Position numbers and translations under genes: made by a program. Positions 5,557 through 14,335 of a stretch of DNA of 15,605 nucleotides are shown here, in pieces (positions within the stretch are counted from its first letter, which is position 1; the number at the start of each line of letters is the position of its first letter). The notes beneath the pieces were generated by a model. That model made no database searches, was not told the DNA's origin, and worked only from the letters and a program-made list of their open reading frames with translations. The DNA comes from Hadesarchaea archaeon. Lineage in GTDB: Archaea > Hadarchaeota > Hadarchaeia > Hadarchaeales > Hadarchaeaceae. The DNA is taken from contig JAOUPD010000017.1 of the NCBI GenBank assembly GCA_029880065.1, positions 1 to 15,605 of the forward strand. Direction: 5' to 3'.

Positions 5557-7218
5557 TCACTCCACAACTATCGAACCTTTCCACAACCGCCTCAACTGTA
5601 CATGGCACATGTTATCTGTGCTCCAGAACTCGACCACATCATCATCCGAGCGTAACGTCCTTCCAATTTGCTGGACGAATTCCCTCTCGGCCATGTCCCT
5701 GTAGTACTGCCGAAAGGGTTCCGCACCGAGGCGGCGCTGCATTCCTTTCAATAACGGGTCTTCACTATCGGGGTACGGAAATTTCAAAATGATGACGCTT
5801 TTCATACCCTTGAGGTCGGCACCTCTGTCCATTTTGGTGCTGAGCATGACCTCTTTGTGATAACAAACATCACCACTTTCCAGCACTTTTTTCCTCAAAC
5901 TCGGGGGAAGGTACTTGTGGGCGTGGACAGGCACAAAACCCGGGCGCTTAGCCTCCTGCATGATTTCACGTAGAGTATTCCAATATCTTTGCTTGAAACC
6001 GTCATTCATCCATTTTCGATAATTGATGACCTCTTCCGAGCCGAGCTTCCTCTGGACGAGCTCCCCTGGGAATTTGGTTTCACCCTCCACAAAAGTTGGC
6101 GCTATCCCGAACACATCGTTCAAAACATCCTTGCTCTGAGTAGTAGCGCTCATCAGGAGCCACTTGCCACCTACCTTTTCGAGAATTCTCTGGAGAACAA
6201 TTTTTGGGTCTGGGACGAAGTAGACAATCCCTTTTTCTCCAATCTCCCACTCCGCGTGATCCCTGTGTTCCAAAACCGACTTCAGTCTCCAGTACAACCT
6301 CCCAGAGGTCTCGTCAATCTCCTCAAGCAGAGCGGTCAAAAACTCAACCAGCTTCAGAGGGTCTCCCTTTCCATCAAGGGTTTCCGACCACAGACTTCGA
6401 AGTTCTTCTAGTCTCTCTTGCAGCTCCTTTTCCTCATCACCATAGTCTAGCATCATATTTCGTCTGATCCTCTCTCTCACTCCTCCAATCGTCTTCACAG
6501 TTAGCGAAACCCTTACCGCGAGTGAGTCCAACCACTCATCCGCCTCATCGATGACCGTGATAGATACCTCTGGCAGCCTCCCTATGCTAACCTCCGAGGC
6601 CCACTTCGCGGAGTTCATCACAATGGCGTCCGAAAACACGTAAGCCTGAAACTGCTTCCAGTAGGGACATTCACCTCTCTTACACCAAGTCCACTTCCCC
6701 GTTATTCCCTGATAGGACACCTTTTCTGCGTTCTTTATAGAATCAGCCAAACCGCTCGAAAAAATGAATCCCCAGTAGGGGCACTCCCGCAGGGCGTCAA
6801 TTCTTTTCTCCCCATGTTCCCAGTCAACAGGTCTCTTGCAAGGAAGTTTGCTATTGTCGCACGTAATTTCTCTTCTTTTATCCGCTTGGTACATGCAGCG
6901 GAAGTTCCTGCGCCCTTTCAGTATCCCTATCCTAGATTTTTGTCCGCCATCTTTCATGAAGTACTTGTCCCTCTCGTAGCTAGCGGCATATTGATCCGAG
7001 AGGACCTTCGTGGGTACCGAGACAATCCCCCTTCCGAACTCGAGGATGGTTCTGAGCCCAACAACGGATTTTCCACTCCCAACAGTCCCCTTCAGAAAAA
7101 CGATTTCGTTTCCGCGGAAGGCCTCCAAGATCTCCTCCACCAAGTCGATTTGCGTCTTCCCAGATGAGTAGCACAACGGCTCGCACTGACCCTCCTGATT
7201 ATACAGATTAAACCTCAA
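5557..7218 (-). CDS. XPD/Rad3/DinG-like superfamily 2 helicase with Cys-rich (Fe-S) insertion
   Basis: 553 residues from a TTG start, with AGGGGGT just upstream. Walker A is GTVGSGKS (44-51); the DEAH-type box is DEAD (224-227); motif III is SAT (357-359). Motif V-like RGADLKG is at 465-471 and motif VI QQIGRTLR at 516-523. Between motifs I and II are six cysteines (108, 120, 127, 146, 179, 184), where XPD-type helicases hold their [4Fe-4S] cluster. The CPYW element, like the final-Cys CPYY of XPD, occurs twice (146-149 and 184-187). It is shorter than typical archaeal XPD and lacks some of its spacing, so it may be a paralog rather than XPD itself. It starts 20 bp after the PolD large subunit and is probably the last gene of the replication operon. 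A 5'-3' DNA unwinding role is expected by family. Confidence 0.85.
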   Translation of the reverse strand: MRFNLYNQEGQCEPLCYSSGKTQIDLVEEILEAFRGNEIVFLKGTVGSGKSVVGLRTILEFGRGIVSVPTKVLSDQYAASYERDKYFMKDGGQKSRIGILKGRRNFRCMYQADKRREITCDNSKLPCKRPVDWEHGEKRIDALRECPYWGFIFSSGLADSIKNAEKVSYQGITGKWTWCKRGECPYWKQFQAYVFSDAIVMNSAKWASEVSIGRLPEVSITVIDEADEWLDSLAVRVSLTVKTIGGVRERIRRNMMLDYGDEEKELQERLEELRSLWSETLDGKGDPLKLVEFLTALLEEIDETSGRLYWRLKSVLEHRDHAEWEIGEKGIVYFVPDPKIVLQRILEKVGGKWLLMSATTQSKDVLNDVFGIAPTFVEGETKFPGELVQRKLGSEEVINYRKWMNDGFKQRYWNTLREIMQEAKRPGFVPVHAHKYLPPSLRKKVLESGDVCYHKEVMLSTKMDRGADLKGMKSVIILKFPYPDSEDPLLKGMQRRLGAEPFRQYYRDMAEREFVQQIGRTLRSDDDVVEFWSTDNMCHVQLRRLWKGSIVVE

Positions 7219-7238
7219 GTGACCCCCTCGCCAGCTAG

Positions 7239-10200
7239 CTATAGAAAATCAGCAAGACTCATTTGCATATGCGCATCGCTCTCGAATACGGATTTTATAT
7301 CTCGCTGTGTCAGTCTTAGGCGCTGCTTTGTATAATCGCTCGCCTCGTAATCGTGCGCTATCTGCATCGCCACCTGCAAATACTTCTCGACGCCCCCGCG
7401 CGTGACGGTGAGGATGAGCTTCCCCCCGCATCGCGTGCATTGGCCGCTCAGCGGGACACGGCGATATTTTGAGTTACAGCTCGTGCACCTGAACTGCTGG
7501 CTCGCGAACGCCCGCAGGTTCCCTTTGAGGTCCGGGATGAAGTGGTGCTCGATTAGCCGCTCGGCGACATCCCGTTCGTCCACCGCCATAATTTTTCTGG
7601 CTAGCCCGAGCTGCGCCGCGACCTTTTCCTCCATCGTTTCGAGCGTCTTGTAGCGGCTCACGCGAGGACCGGCCGCGATATCCTTTGTGTCGAACGAAAA
7701 CTTCAACCCACAATACTGCCCCTCGCTCCCTAACCTTCGCTCGACTGTCTCCATGATCTGCGTCAGTTCACTCGGGCTCGCATAACGAAGTGTAGCTTCA
7801 TAAAACTCGAGGGGGTAACGCTCCATCACATCCATATTATACGCTTCTTTGTCAATCTCGCGAGGGTTGATGCGGGTGTTCAGAATGAGCGGAGCGTCCA
7901 TCATTCCTCCGCGCTTTGAGGGTAGGAAGCGTTTGCTGAAGTTGAGTAACCCATCGAGCAAAAGTATGACTGCATCTTCGTCCCCATCACAGTCCCGACG
8001 CTTCGCCGCGTGGAAGAACGGGTGCGCGTACCCCACATTCGCGTCAGTAAAACCGATTATGCGCCCGACGATGCCCACCGAGGTGTGTGGCGCGAGACCT
8101 ATGACTACATGCCCCGCCAAGTCTGAGGGCCTACTCGCGTTATAATATGGCTTTAACCCATAGAACTTTTGAAGGAGATCGTCGACAAACTTTGATGTGC
8201 GAAGCAAATACTCGGCGCACGCGTTCGATAGTACGATATCTTGCACCTTTAGTTCAACGAGCTGATCATCCCGCTCCAGCGGCTCGCCCTTGTAATCCCG
8301 CTCGTAACCTAATTCACGCAGCCGTTCCACGGACATGCCCCCCTCCCGCGGCCTGAAGTGGGTGAGCGGGACATCGGTCGCATCAAACCTGACGGTGCCA
8401 TCCTTGAATACGTAGACATGGTGCTTCGCCCGCAGTATTCCCTTCTCGATAGGCTCGGGAATTTTATGAGCGCTCGTCATGCCCCTGACGCCTTTGACCT
8501 CTGGTGGCGCTTCCTCCTGCAATCGCTGCAGTGCTTCATTAAAAAGCGGCTCCAGCTCAATCCTCCGTCGGTCGAAGTACTCCGTGCGGACATTGCACGC
8601 GAAGCAACGCTCCTCGTTCATCGGCTGCTTACAACGGGGGCACACCTTCTTATAATTTGCAATCGTGCCGCACTTCGGACACTTTCGTGTGAAACACACT
8701 GTGCCGCACTTCGGACACTCCAGCCTAGCCACCTCTACATAAATTTCCCCGCGCTCAGCCGCCTTTATCACGCTGCGCGTCGCCCCCCCGCGCAAGCTGA
8801 CGGGGAAAAGCACATGCACCGGGGGCCTCATCAACCGTGGATTTGCCTTCTCCGGTCTACCCATCCTGCACCCTATGCGCGTTGGGGCCTTCCGCCTCAC
8901 AGAGAACCCAGCCAGAATTTGAATTATTTCCATCACATCCTTCGCCGGGTTCTCACGCAAAGTTTCTTCGAGGCGCTCGCTGGTCAAACGCTGCCCGTTG
9001 AGCAGACCTAAACACTTGCAGAGTGGCAGGGCACAATCATCAATCAAGACATGCCCGTCCTTGACCCTATGCGGCACCCCAACGACATCGAGCACTCGCT
9101 TGGGTGTCTGATTCAGGACCAAGCGAAGCCCCTTGAGCTTACCCTCCTCGAACTCCGGCTCACCTCCCGCTAGCCAACCGCCCAGCTCCCGGAGCTCCTC
9201 GATGCCGATATCGTGGAAAAGGTATGTGTACGCGGGGTGGAGCGGGACCCCAAGTTTCTCGGATATTTCCACCGCTAGTGATGGAGCGGGCTTTAAGTAG
9301 GGGGGTGAAAGGTAAGGGGATAGGTCCGCGTCGAATTTCTTCTCCACAAGCACTTGCTCGACCTCTTGGGCCCACCAATCCTCGCTCCAGCCAGCTGGCA
9401 TGAGCGGATGGTTGTTCTCGAGAAACTCACCAAACCCAATGAGGATGTCCCCCAGCGACAGGATCTCGCTGACTCGATCCCTGAGCTCAAGCGCTTGCTC
9501 GACCGAATTCACCTGAACCACTGAGCCATCGTCGAGCTTGACGATTGGCCCTTCGATTGAGTCCACGGGTACTACCGCGCCGCCCTTGCCCGGACGCTCC
9601 ATCTTGAGCTGGGTTCCAATTGCTATGAAATCATCACACATCGTCATCGCCGCGGGGTGGATTCCGACCGCAGCTATACCTGTATTTCTAGCGTGCCCAT
9701 AGCGAAGCCTGAATCCTCCTTCCCGACTCGGATAAGAAAAAACTGGCCTGCCGGCGATTATCTCATCCAGATATTTATCTCCCTTGGGGTAACTCAGCGC
9801 GGACTCCTCTTTTGCCTGTGCTTTGGCAATTAACTCGGAGAGCCAGTCCCAGCCGTCGATGTTCAAATTGCTCACGTGCTTCATTATCTTCGGCGCTTTC
9901 TGCAGGACCCCCTCCACCAAGGCCAAAATCGCTCCTCCCCTGACGAGGTTATGCTCTATCCGCTCGAGGTCGCGGTAAGCGGTTACCGAGACATCTCGTC
10001 CGGTAGGTTCACCCGTTATCTCCACGGGAATATTGCGCACGGCGGCGCGGATGTCGTCAGCGGACGGCGGGGTGTACTGAAGGTGGGCAACATCGGTGGC
10101 GTAAAGATCCACCTCCTCTACAAATCGCTCGATTTCGTTATCGGTGGGTTTGTAGGGATCCAGATACAACTTTCGCCGCACGAAGTCCCCAGCGAGCACA

Positions 10201-10670
10201 GCGAGCGCAGCTGCGGTCCCCCCCGCTGATCTAATCGGGCCGGCGAAGTAAAGAGCGAGATAACGCGAACCATCAAAATTTTTCCTTATCTCGACGTGGG
10301 TTATGCCCTCGAGCGGCGCCGCTGCAGCGATGCCCTCAGTAATTATCGCGAGCGCCGTCCGGACTGCCTGCTCGGCCGCTTGCTGCTCCTGGAATCTCCC
10401 AAAGTGACCGTCAACAATCATCTCAGCTATCTTCAGCGACAGCTCCTCGCGCGGCATCTCTTTCTCCAGCCCGCGTATCACCTCCGCCACGCCTGGAGGT
10501 CCAACTAGTTTCTCGACTCTCGCGGCGAGGTCTTCAGCCTGGGGAATCTCCAGCTCCAGCTCTGGGTCGTGGCCTAACGATCGAGCCTTCTTGGCTATCT
10601 CGTAAATTTCACTAATTTGCCGCTCTAGCTCCTTGAAGTAAGCTTTCATCTCTTGGTTAGCGACTATCAT
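7239..10670 (-). CDS. polC: DNA polymerase D large (catalytic) subunit DP2
   Basis: 1143 residues with an ATG start that overlaps the HAD stop by 4 bp (ATGA). The N terminus (YFKELERQISEIYEIA...IP.AEDLAARVEKLVGP) is classic DP2. The catalytic acidic motif is RRDCDGDED at 891-899, whose aspartates bind metal in the two-barrel active site. A zinc-binding region with paired CxxC motifs is at 652-692 and another at 1062-1081. The last eight residues, QMSLADFL, match a PCNA-interacting (PIP) box. Length fits the intein-free form, and conserved segments run uninterrupted. With DP1 it forms the replicative PolD, working with PCNA at the fork. The family consensus I recall has Asn before CDGDED; here it is Asp. 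Confidence 0.97.
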   Translation of the reverse strand: MIVANQEMKAYFKELERQISEIYEIAKKARSLGHDPELELEIPQAEDLAARVEKLVGPPGVAEVIRGLEKEMPREELSLKIAEMIVDGHFGRFQEQQAAEQAVRTALAIITEGIAAAAPLEGITHVEIRKNFDGSRYLALYFAGPIRSAGGTAAALAVLAGDFVRRKLYLDPYKPTDNEIERFVEEVDLYATDVAHLQYTPPSADDIRAAVRNIPVEITGEPTGRDVSVTAYRDLERIEHNLVRGGAILALVEGVLQKAPKIMKHVSNLNIDGWDWLSELIAKAQAKEESALSYPKGDKYLDEIIAGRPVFSYPSREGGFRLRYGHARNTGIAAVGIHPAAMTMCDDFIAIGTQLKMERPGKGGAVVPVDSIEGPIVKLDDGSVVQVNSVEQALELRDRVSEILSLGDILIGFGEFLENNHPLMPAGWSEDWWAQEVEQVLVEKKFDADLSPYLSPPYLKPAPSLAVEISEKLGVPLHPAYTYLFHDIGIEELRELGGWLAGGEPEFEEGKLKGLRLVLNQTPKRVLDVVGVPHRVKDGHVLIDDCALPLCKCLGLLNGQRLTSERLEETLRENPAKDVMEIIQILAGFSVRRKAPTRIGCRMGRPEKANPRLMRPPVHVLFPVSLRGGATRSVIKAAERGEIYVEVARLECPKCGTVCFTRKCPKCGTIANYKKVCPRCKQPMNEERCFACNVRTEYFDRRRIELEPLFNEALQRLQEEAPPEVKGVRGMTSAHKIPEPIEKGILRAKHHVYVFKDGTVRFDATDVPLTHFRPREGGMSVERLRELGYERDYKGEPLERDDQLVELKVQDIVLSNACAEYLLRTSKFVDDLLQKFYGLKPYYNASRPSDLAGHVVIGLAPHTSVGIVGRIIGFTDANVGYAHPFFHAAKRRDCDGDEDAVILLLDGLLNFSKRFLPSKRGGMMDAPLILNTRINPREIDKEAYNMDVMERYPLEFYEATLRYASPSELTQIMETVERRLGSEGQYCGLKFSFDTKDIAAGPRVSRYKTLETMEEKVAAQLGLARKIMAVDERDVAERLIEHHFIPDLKGNLRAFASQQFRCTSCNSKYRRVPLSGQCTRCGGKLILTVTRGGVEKYLQVAMQIAHDYEASDYTKQRLRLTQRDIKSVFESDAHMQMSLADFL

Positions 10671-11479
10671 CTGTGCACCAAATCCTTTATGCCATCAATA
10701 ACAAAATCAGGAATAATTTTCATCCTCCTGAATTTCACAATATCTTGCCTCGTGCTCACGCCGCTAAGCACGAGAATAGTAGTTACTCCTGCGAGTTTGC
10801 CAGCGATTATATCCGTATCGAGGCGGTCCCCGACTATTGCCGCTTTACTTGGTTTTGAATGGAGGATTCCGAGCGCAATTTTTATCATTCGCGGTGATGG
10901 TTTGCCAAACACAACGCTCGGCTTTTTGCCCGAGCATCCTTCGAGTGCGCCGATCATCGTCCCAGCCCCCGGGAGGAGCCCATCCTCGGTTGGATAGGTT
11001 GCATCCGCATTTGTCGCGATGAATTTGGCCCCCCCTAGGAGAGCACGCAGAGCTCCAGTCAGCTTCTTATTGTTCACCTTACGATCTATGCCTACCACCA
11101 CGTGAGTCGCCTCCTCGGCCCTCTCGTACGGTACGAGCTTCAAACCCGCTCGCTCGAACTCTAACCTTAGCCCCTTCTCACCGACGATGTAAACCTTGGC
11201 TCTTGGCGAGCGTTTTCTGAGGTAAAGCGCAGCCACAAATCCGGATGTTATTATTTCTGACTCGCGCGCTGCTATTCCCATGCGCGCCAACTTTCGCGCT
11301 TGAGCTCTGCGGGTTTCAGCCGAACTATTCGTGGTGAAAACTATCCTTTTGCCCCTCTTTCGAAGCCATCTAATAGTTTCAGCAGCCCCCTTGATTGGCG
11401 TCTTACCGAGATAAAGCACGCCGTCCATGTCCAAGATAAAGACCGAAATTCTATCGACCACTTGAGTGAGCTCACGCAA
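10667..11479 (-). CDS. HAD-superfamily phosphatase, NagD/p-nitrophenylphosphatase type
   Basis: 270 residues with a TTG start preceded by GGGTGAT 5 nt upstream, inside the end of the DP1 gene (8-bp overlap). HAD motifs are complete: DMDG at 17-20 (nucleophile Asp17, Asp19), TTNSS at 49-53, Lys193 in FGKP, and GDRLDTDI at 217-224. The insertion between motifs II and III is the large alpha/beta cap of class IIA (NagD-like) enzymes. Such enzymes hydrolyse small phosphate esters, for example phosphoglycolate or nucleotides; the exact substrate cannot be read from sequence. Its stop overlaps the DP2 start by 4 bp, so it is translationally coupled to both polymerase subunits. Whether that is functional or only operon packing is open. 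Confidence 0.9.
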   Translation of the reverse strand: MRELTQVVDRISVFILDMDGVLYLGKTPIKGAAETIRWLRKRGKRIVFTTNSSAETRRAQARKLARMGIAARESEIITSGFVAALYLRKRSPRAKVYIVGEKGLRLEFERAGLKLVPYERAEEATHVVVGIDRKVNNKKLTGALRALLGGAKFIATNADATYPTEDGLLPGAGTMIGALEGCSGKKPSVVFGKPSPRMIKIALGILHSKPSKAAIVGDRLDTDIIAGKLAGVTTILVLSGVSTRQDIVKFRRMKIIPDFVIDGIKDLVHR

Positions 11480-13055
11480 AATGAATCACCCTAACTTTGC
11501 GGGTTTGTAAATCGAGGACGGGCACGATTCCCGGCGTAGGCTTCACCCCGAGCCGCCGCATGAAGATAGTCGTTTCCTGAAAGGTTCCCGAGTTAACCAC
11601 TTCCACATTGCGATACCGCTCGTATCCGTAAACGTGCATATGGCCGCAATGAAAAACATCGGGTACTTTTTCTATCACGAGGTAATCCTGCTGCTCTGGC
11701 GATATTGCCGTGCGCCCTCCATAAACCGGGGCAAGATGTCGCTTCTGCAAAAGTTTAATCATGGAAGGCGTGGATTTCAGCCGATTCAACCCGGGCATCG
11801 TTGCTATTAAGTCGTCGAAGCTTCTGCCGTGATAGATTAGAAAATTAACACCATGAAGCGATACCCACGCCGGATTTCCGACCATAACCGAGTTCAAATC
11901 GTAGAGCCCTCCAGCGATATCTTTTGGGATCGCCGGCTGAGGCTCGGAGGGACGCACGGCATCGTGGTTCCCAGGTGCTATGATGATAGTGATGTGCTCG
12001 GGCACTTGAGCCAGGAGCTTAGCTGCAGCATCGTACTGCTTGATGATATCATTGATGAGCAACTCCTCCTCCTGCTGGGGGTACACTCCAACCCCATCAA
12101 CTATGTCGCCTGCGACAACCAGATATTTGACTCTGCTCGCTAGCTCCTGCTGTTGGGCGTTGCCAGTCTCACCTTGCAACCAATTCACAAACTTCATGAA
12201 CACATCTTCGAGAAACATCTCGCTCCCGATGTGCAGGTCTGATATCAGCGCCGCGCAGGCAGGATTCTCAGCGCGGGAGAGTTCGCGCGCGATAGGTAGA
12301 TCAGGCCAGATGATATCTCTGACAAACAATCGCGGGGCGCGGTCCCCACTCCGCACATTCCCCGCAATCCCAACTACCTCATCCACGACCACCTCAGCCG
12401 ACTTCTGCATGAGCTTCCTCTGCCCTTTGAAGACCCACGCCGATGCCCGACCGTTCAAATCCTCTATCTCTAAAACTACGTGGCCCCCTGATGTATCTCT
12501 TTTTTCCGACACCATTCCAATAACCTTTACCAATTCCCTTCCCTCGAAGTTTTTCAGGCTACTGATCGGGACCGAGTCGTGAAGATCGACGCGCTTCCGG
12601 AGGATGCGACTCAAGCGCTCATAACGATCTCTGAACACGTTCACAAAGTCTTTCAGTTTTCCTTCCGTGTAGCTCCTTCCGGTGATATCTTTAAACACCT
12701 CGACGCGGGGTTCGAATTCGCTGGCCCTTAATTTGACTTTTGTGCGGGCGAACTCAGGTGCTTTTTCTGCAATTTCTCTCTCTGTGGGAGCTTCTACTTC
12801 AGGCACGCTCGGTCTGATTGGGGGAACCGAGGGTGTGGGGCCTGTTTCAATATTTTCTTCTTTCAGAATTTTTGTGATGAGGTCAGCCGTTATTAGAAAG
12901 GGTCTCCCTCCCATTTCCCTAAGGCTAACCAAAACTCGCTCGGCAGCGGCCCCCGTGTCCTCCCGCTTGCGCAGCGCGTCGAGCGCATCCAGCGTCAGCT
13001 GCATATCCGCATCCATGAACCTGCGAACCAACGAGGCATCGTCCATAAAACCCAC
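11472..13055 (-). CDS. polB: DNA polymerase D small subunit DP1 (3'-5' exonuclease)
   Basis: 527 residues. The N-terminal 60 or so are helical, followed by a variable Pro-rich linker (about 70-95). An OB-fold region spans about 160-250 and a calcineurin-like phosphoesterase domain about 268-490. All metal-binding motifs are intact: SDLHIGS (272-278), AGDIVDG (315-321), PGNHD (361-365), YHGRS (408-412) and CGHMH (470-474). The domain should therefore be an active Mre11-like proofreading nuclease, unlike the inactive eukaryotic B-subunits. The GTG start shares one base with the orc1 stop (TAGTG). An ATG at codon 4 (13046) is the alternative. It is the second gene after the initiator in a replication operon and the partner of DP2. 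Confidence 0.96.
   Translation of the reverse strand: MGFMDDASLVRRFMDADMQLTLDALDALRKREDTGAAAERVLVSLREMGGRPFLITADLITKILKEENIETGPTPSVPPIRPSVPEVEAPTEREIAEKAPEFARTKVKLRASEFEPRVEVFKDITGRSYTEGKLKDFVNVFRDRYERLSRILRKRVDLHDSVPISSLKNFEGRELVKVIGMVSEKRDTSGGHVVLEIEDLNGRASAWVFKGQRKLMQKSAEVVVDEVVGIAGNVRSGDRAPRLFVRDIIWPDLPIARELSRAENPACAALISDLHIGSEMFLEDVFMKFVNWLQGETGNAQQQELASRVKYLVVAGDIVDGVGVYPQQEEELLINDIIKQYDAAAKLLAQVPEHITIIIAPGNHDAVRPSEPQPAIPKDIAGGLYDLNSVMVGNPAWVSLHGVNFLIYHGRSFDDLIATMPGLNRLKSTPSMIKLLQKRHLAPVYGGRTAISPEQQDYLVIEKVPDVFHCGHMHVYGYERYRNVEVVNSGTFQETTIFMRRLGVKPTPGIVPVLDLQTRKVRVIHFA
11485..11491 (-). promoter_or_regulatory. Ribosome binding site of the HAD gene within the DP1 3' end
   Basis: GGGTGAT, a strong match to the archaeal anti-SD complement GGTGAT, lies 5 nt before the TTG at 11479. 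It sits inside the last codons of DP1. It decides the TTG start and gives the short 8-bp gene overlap. Confidence 0.6.
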
Positions 13056-14335
13056 TACACGAGCGTCAGCTGCCGCGGAATTGGAAGCGTTTCAATACCG
13101 ATGGGATGCTCCTCCTGAACTGCCGCCCTAGCTTGGATTGGCGGAATGCTCAACTTTATTTCCTTGGTCCGCCCGTAGCGACCCTTGCTGACGATCTGGG
13201 CGTTGACGATCCCCAGCATGTCGAGCTCGGAAATCAAATCGCTGACGCGGCGCTGCGTTAGCACGTCCAACCCACCCTGTACGCAAAGTTTGCGGTATAC
13301 CGTGTACACATCACCCGTCACTATCTTGCGCGAGTTTTTCTCCGTTAATAGCACGACGCTGAAAAGTACCAGTTTCGACTGCGATGGCAGTGTTCTGACG
13401 ACTTCTACCATTTTGTCCTTCTCCATCTTCTCGAAGGCCCGCCTGACATGGGCCACGGTGACCAGCTCCACACTTTCACGCTCGGCTAGTTCGCCCGCGG
13501 TGCGAAGTAAGTCGAGGGCTCGTCGAGCGTCACCATGTTCGCGAGCTGCATGGGCTGCGCAGAGCGAAATCACACCCTCACCCAGCACATCATCAGCAAA
13601 GCTCATTGCCACTCTTCTTTCCAATATGTCTTTGAGTTGAAGCCCGTTGTATGGGGGAAAAACGATTTCCTCCTCGCTAAGGCTGCTCCGAACGCGGGGG
13701 TCCAAGTAGCCAACGAAGTTCAAATCGTTGGAGATGCCCACGATGCTCACCTTTGCCTTCATCAGATCTGAATTCATACGAGTCAGATTGTAGAGGACTT
13801 CATCTCCGCTCTTCAGCACGAGCCTGTCGATCTCGTCAAGCACGATCACCGCGAGCTGTGGGTCGTGATCGAGCGTCCTGAAGAAACATCTGTAGACCTC
13901 GTCAGTCGGCCAGCCCGTCATAGGAACGCTTTCGGGAAAATCGAGGGACTTCACATACTCCCTACCGTAGCGCTCTCTAAGCTTATCCAAAAAGATGTTC
14001 GCAAGCGTCGCGAGAATTCTGTACTGAGTGTTAACTATCTCGCAGTTCAGATAAACCGGCTCAATCATCCGAGGCGCACGATCGCTCACGCGCTTCAGCT
14101 CCTTCATCATGTACTTTACGCTAGCTGTCTTCCCAGTCCCCGTCTTGCCGTAGATGAACAGATTCGACGGCGTTTCCCCTCGTAGGGGGGCCACAAGTAT
14201 CCGCGCGAGCTGATGAATCTGCTCATCCCGGTGCGGTAGTTCCTCGGGTGTGTAGCTCGGTCGCAGATACTCCCGGTTTTTGAATATCGGCCTCGTCTCC
14301 AACAGCATGTCGAACAGGCCTTCCGATCTCCTCAT
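13055..14335 (-). CDS. cdc6: Orc1/Cdc6 replication initiator
   Basis: 426 residues from an ATG with a strong GGAGGT site 8 nt upstream. The N terminus (LFDMLLETRPIFKNREYLRP...PHRDEQI) is typical. AAA+ motifs are Walker A GKTGTGKT (63-70), Walker B VIVLDEID (163-170), sensor 1 ISND (201-204) and sensor 2 GDARRALD (268-275). The C-terminal region (about 320-400) fits the winged-helix domain that binds origin recognition boxes. The protein marks the origin and loads MCM, whose gene lies two genes upstream. The start lies within the annotated end of the GINS gene (113-bp overlap). No origin-type repeats are seen around it, since there is no intergenic space. Confidence 0.96.
   Translation of the reverse strand: MRRSEGLFDMLLETRPIFKNREYLRPSYTPEELPHRDEQIHQLARILVAPLRGETPSNLFIYGKTGTGKTASVKYMMKELKRVSDRAPRMIEPVYLNCEIVNTQYRILATLANIFLDKLRERYGREYVKSLDFPESVPMTGWPTDEVYRCFFRTLDHDPQLAVIVLDEIDRLVLKSGDEVLYNLTRMNSDLMKAKVSIVGISNDLNFVGYLDPRVRSSLSEEEIVFPPYNGLQLKDILERRVAMSFADDVLGEGVISLCAAHAAREHGDARRALDLLRTAGELAERESVELVTVAHVRRAFEKMEKDKMVEVVRTLPSQSKLVLFSVVLLTEKNSRKIVTGDVYTVYRKLCVQGGLDVLTQRRVSDLISELDMLGIVNAQIVSKGRYGRTKEIKLSIPPIQARAAVQEEHPIGIETLPIPRQLTLV

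Noticed and set aside
8358..9011. Long open frames opposite the DP2, DP1 and orc1 genes (for example 8358-9011, 12040-12582 and 13185-13640 on +)
   Set aside because: They lie antisense to well-recognised genes in GC-rich codon-biased DNA, have no recognisable protein features, and are explained as shadows.
7239..10670. Intein in the DP2 gene, a common insertion site in archaea
   Set aside because: The protein is 1143 residues, conserved segments including the catalytic motif run unbroken, and no intein splice-block sequences were seen.
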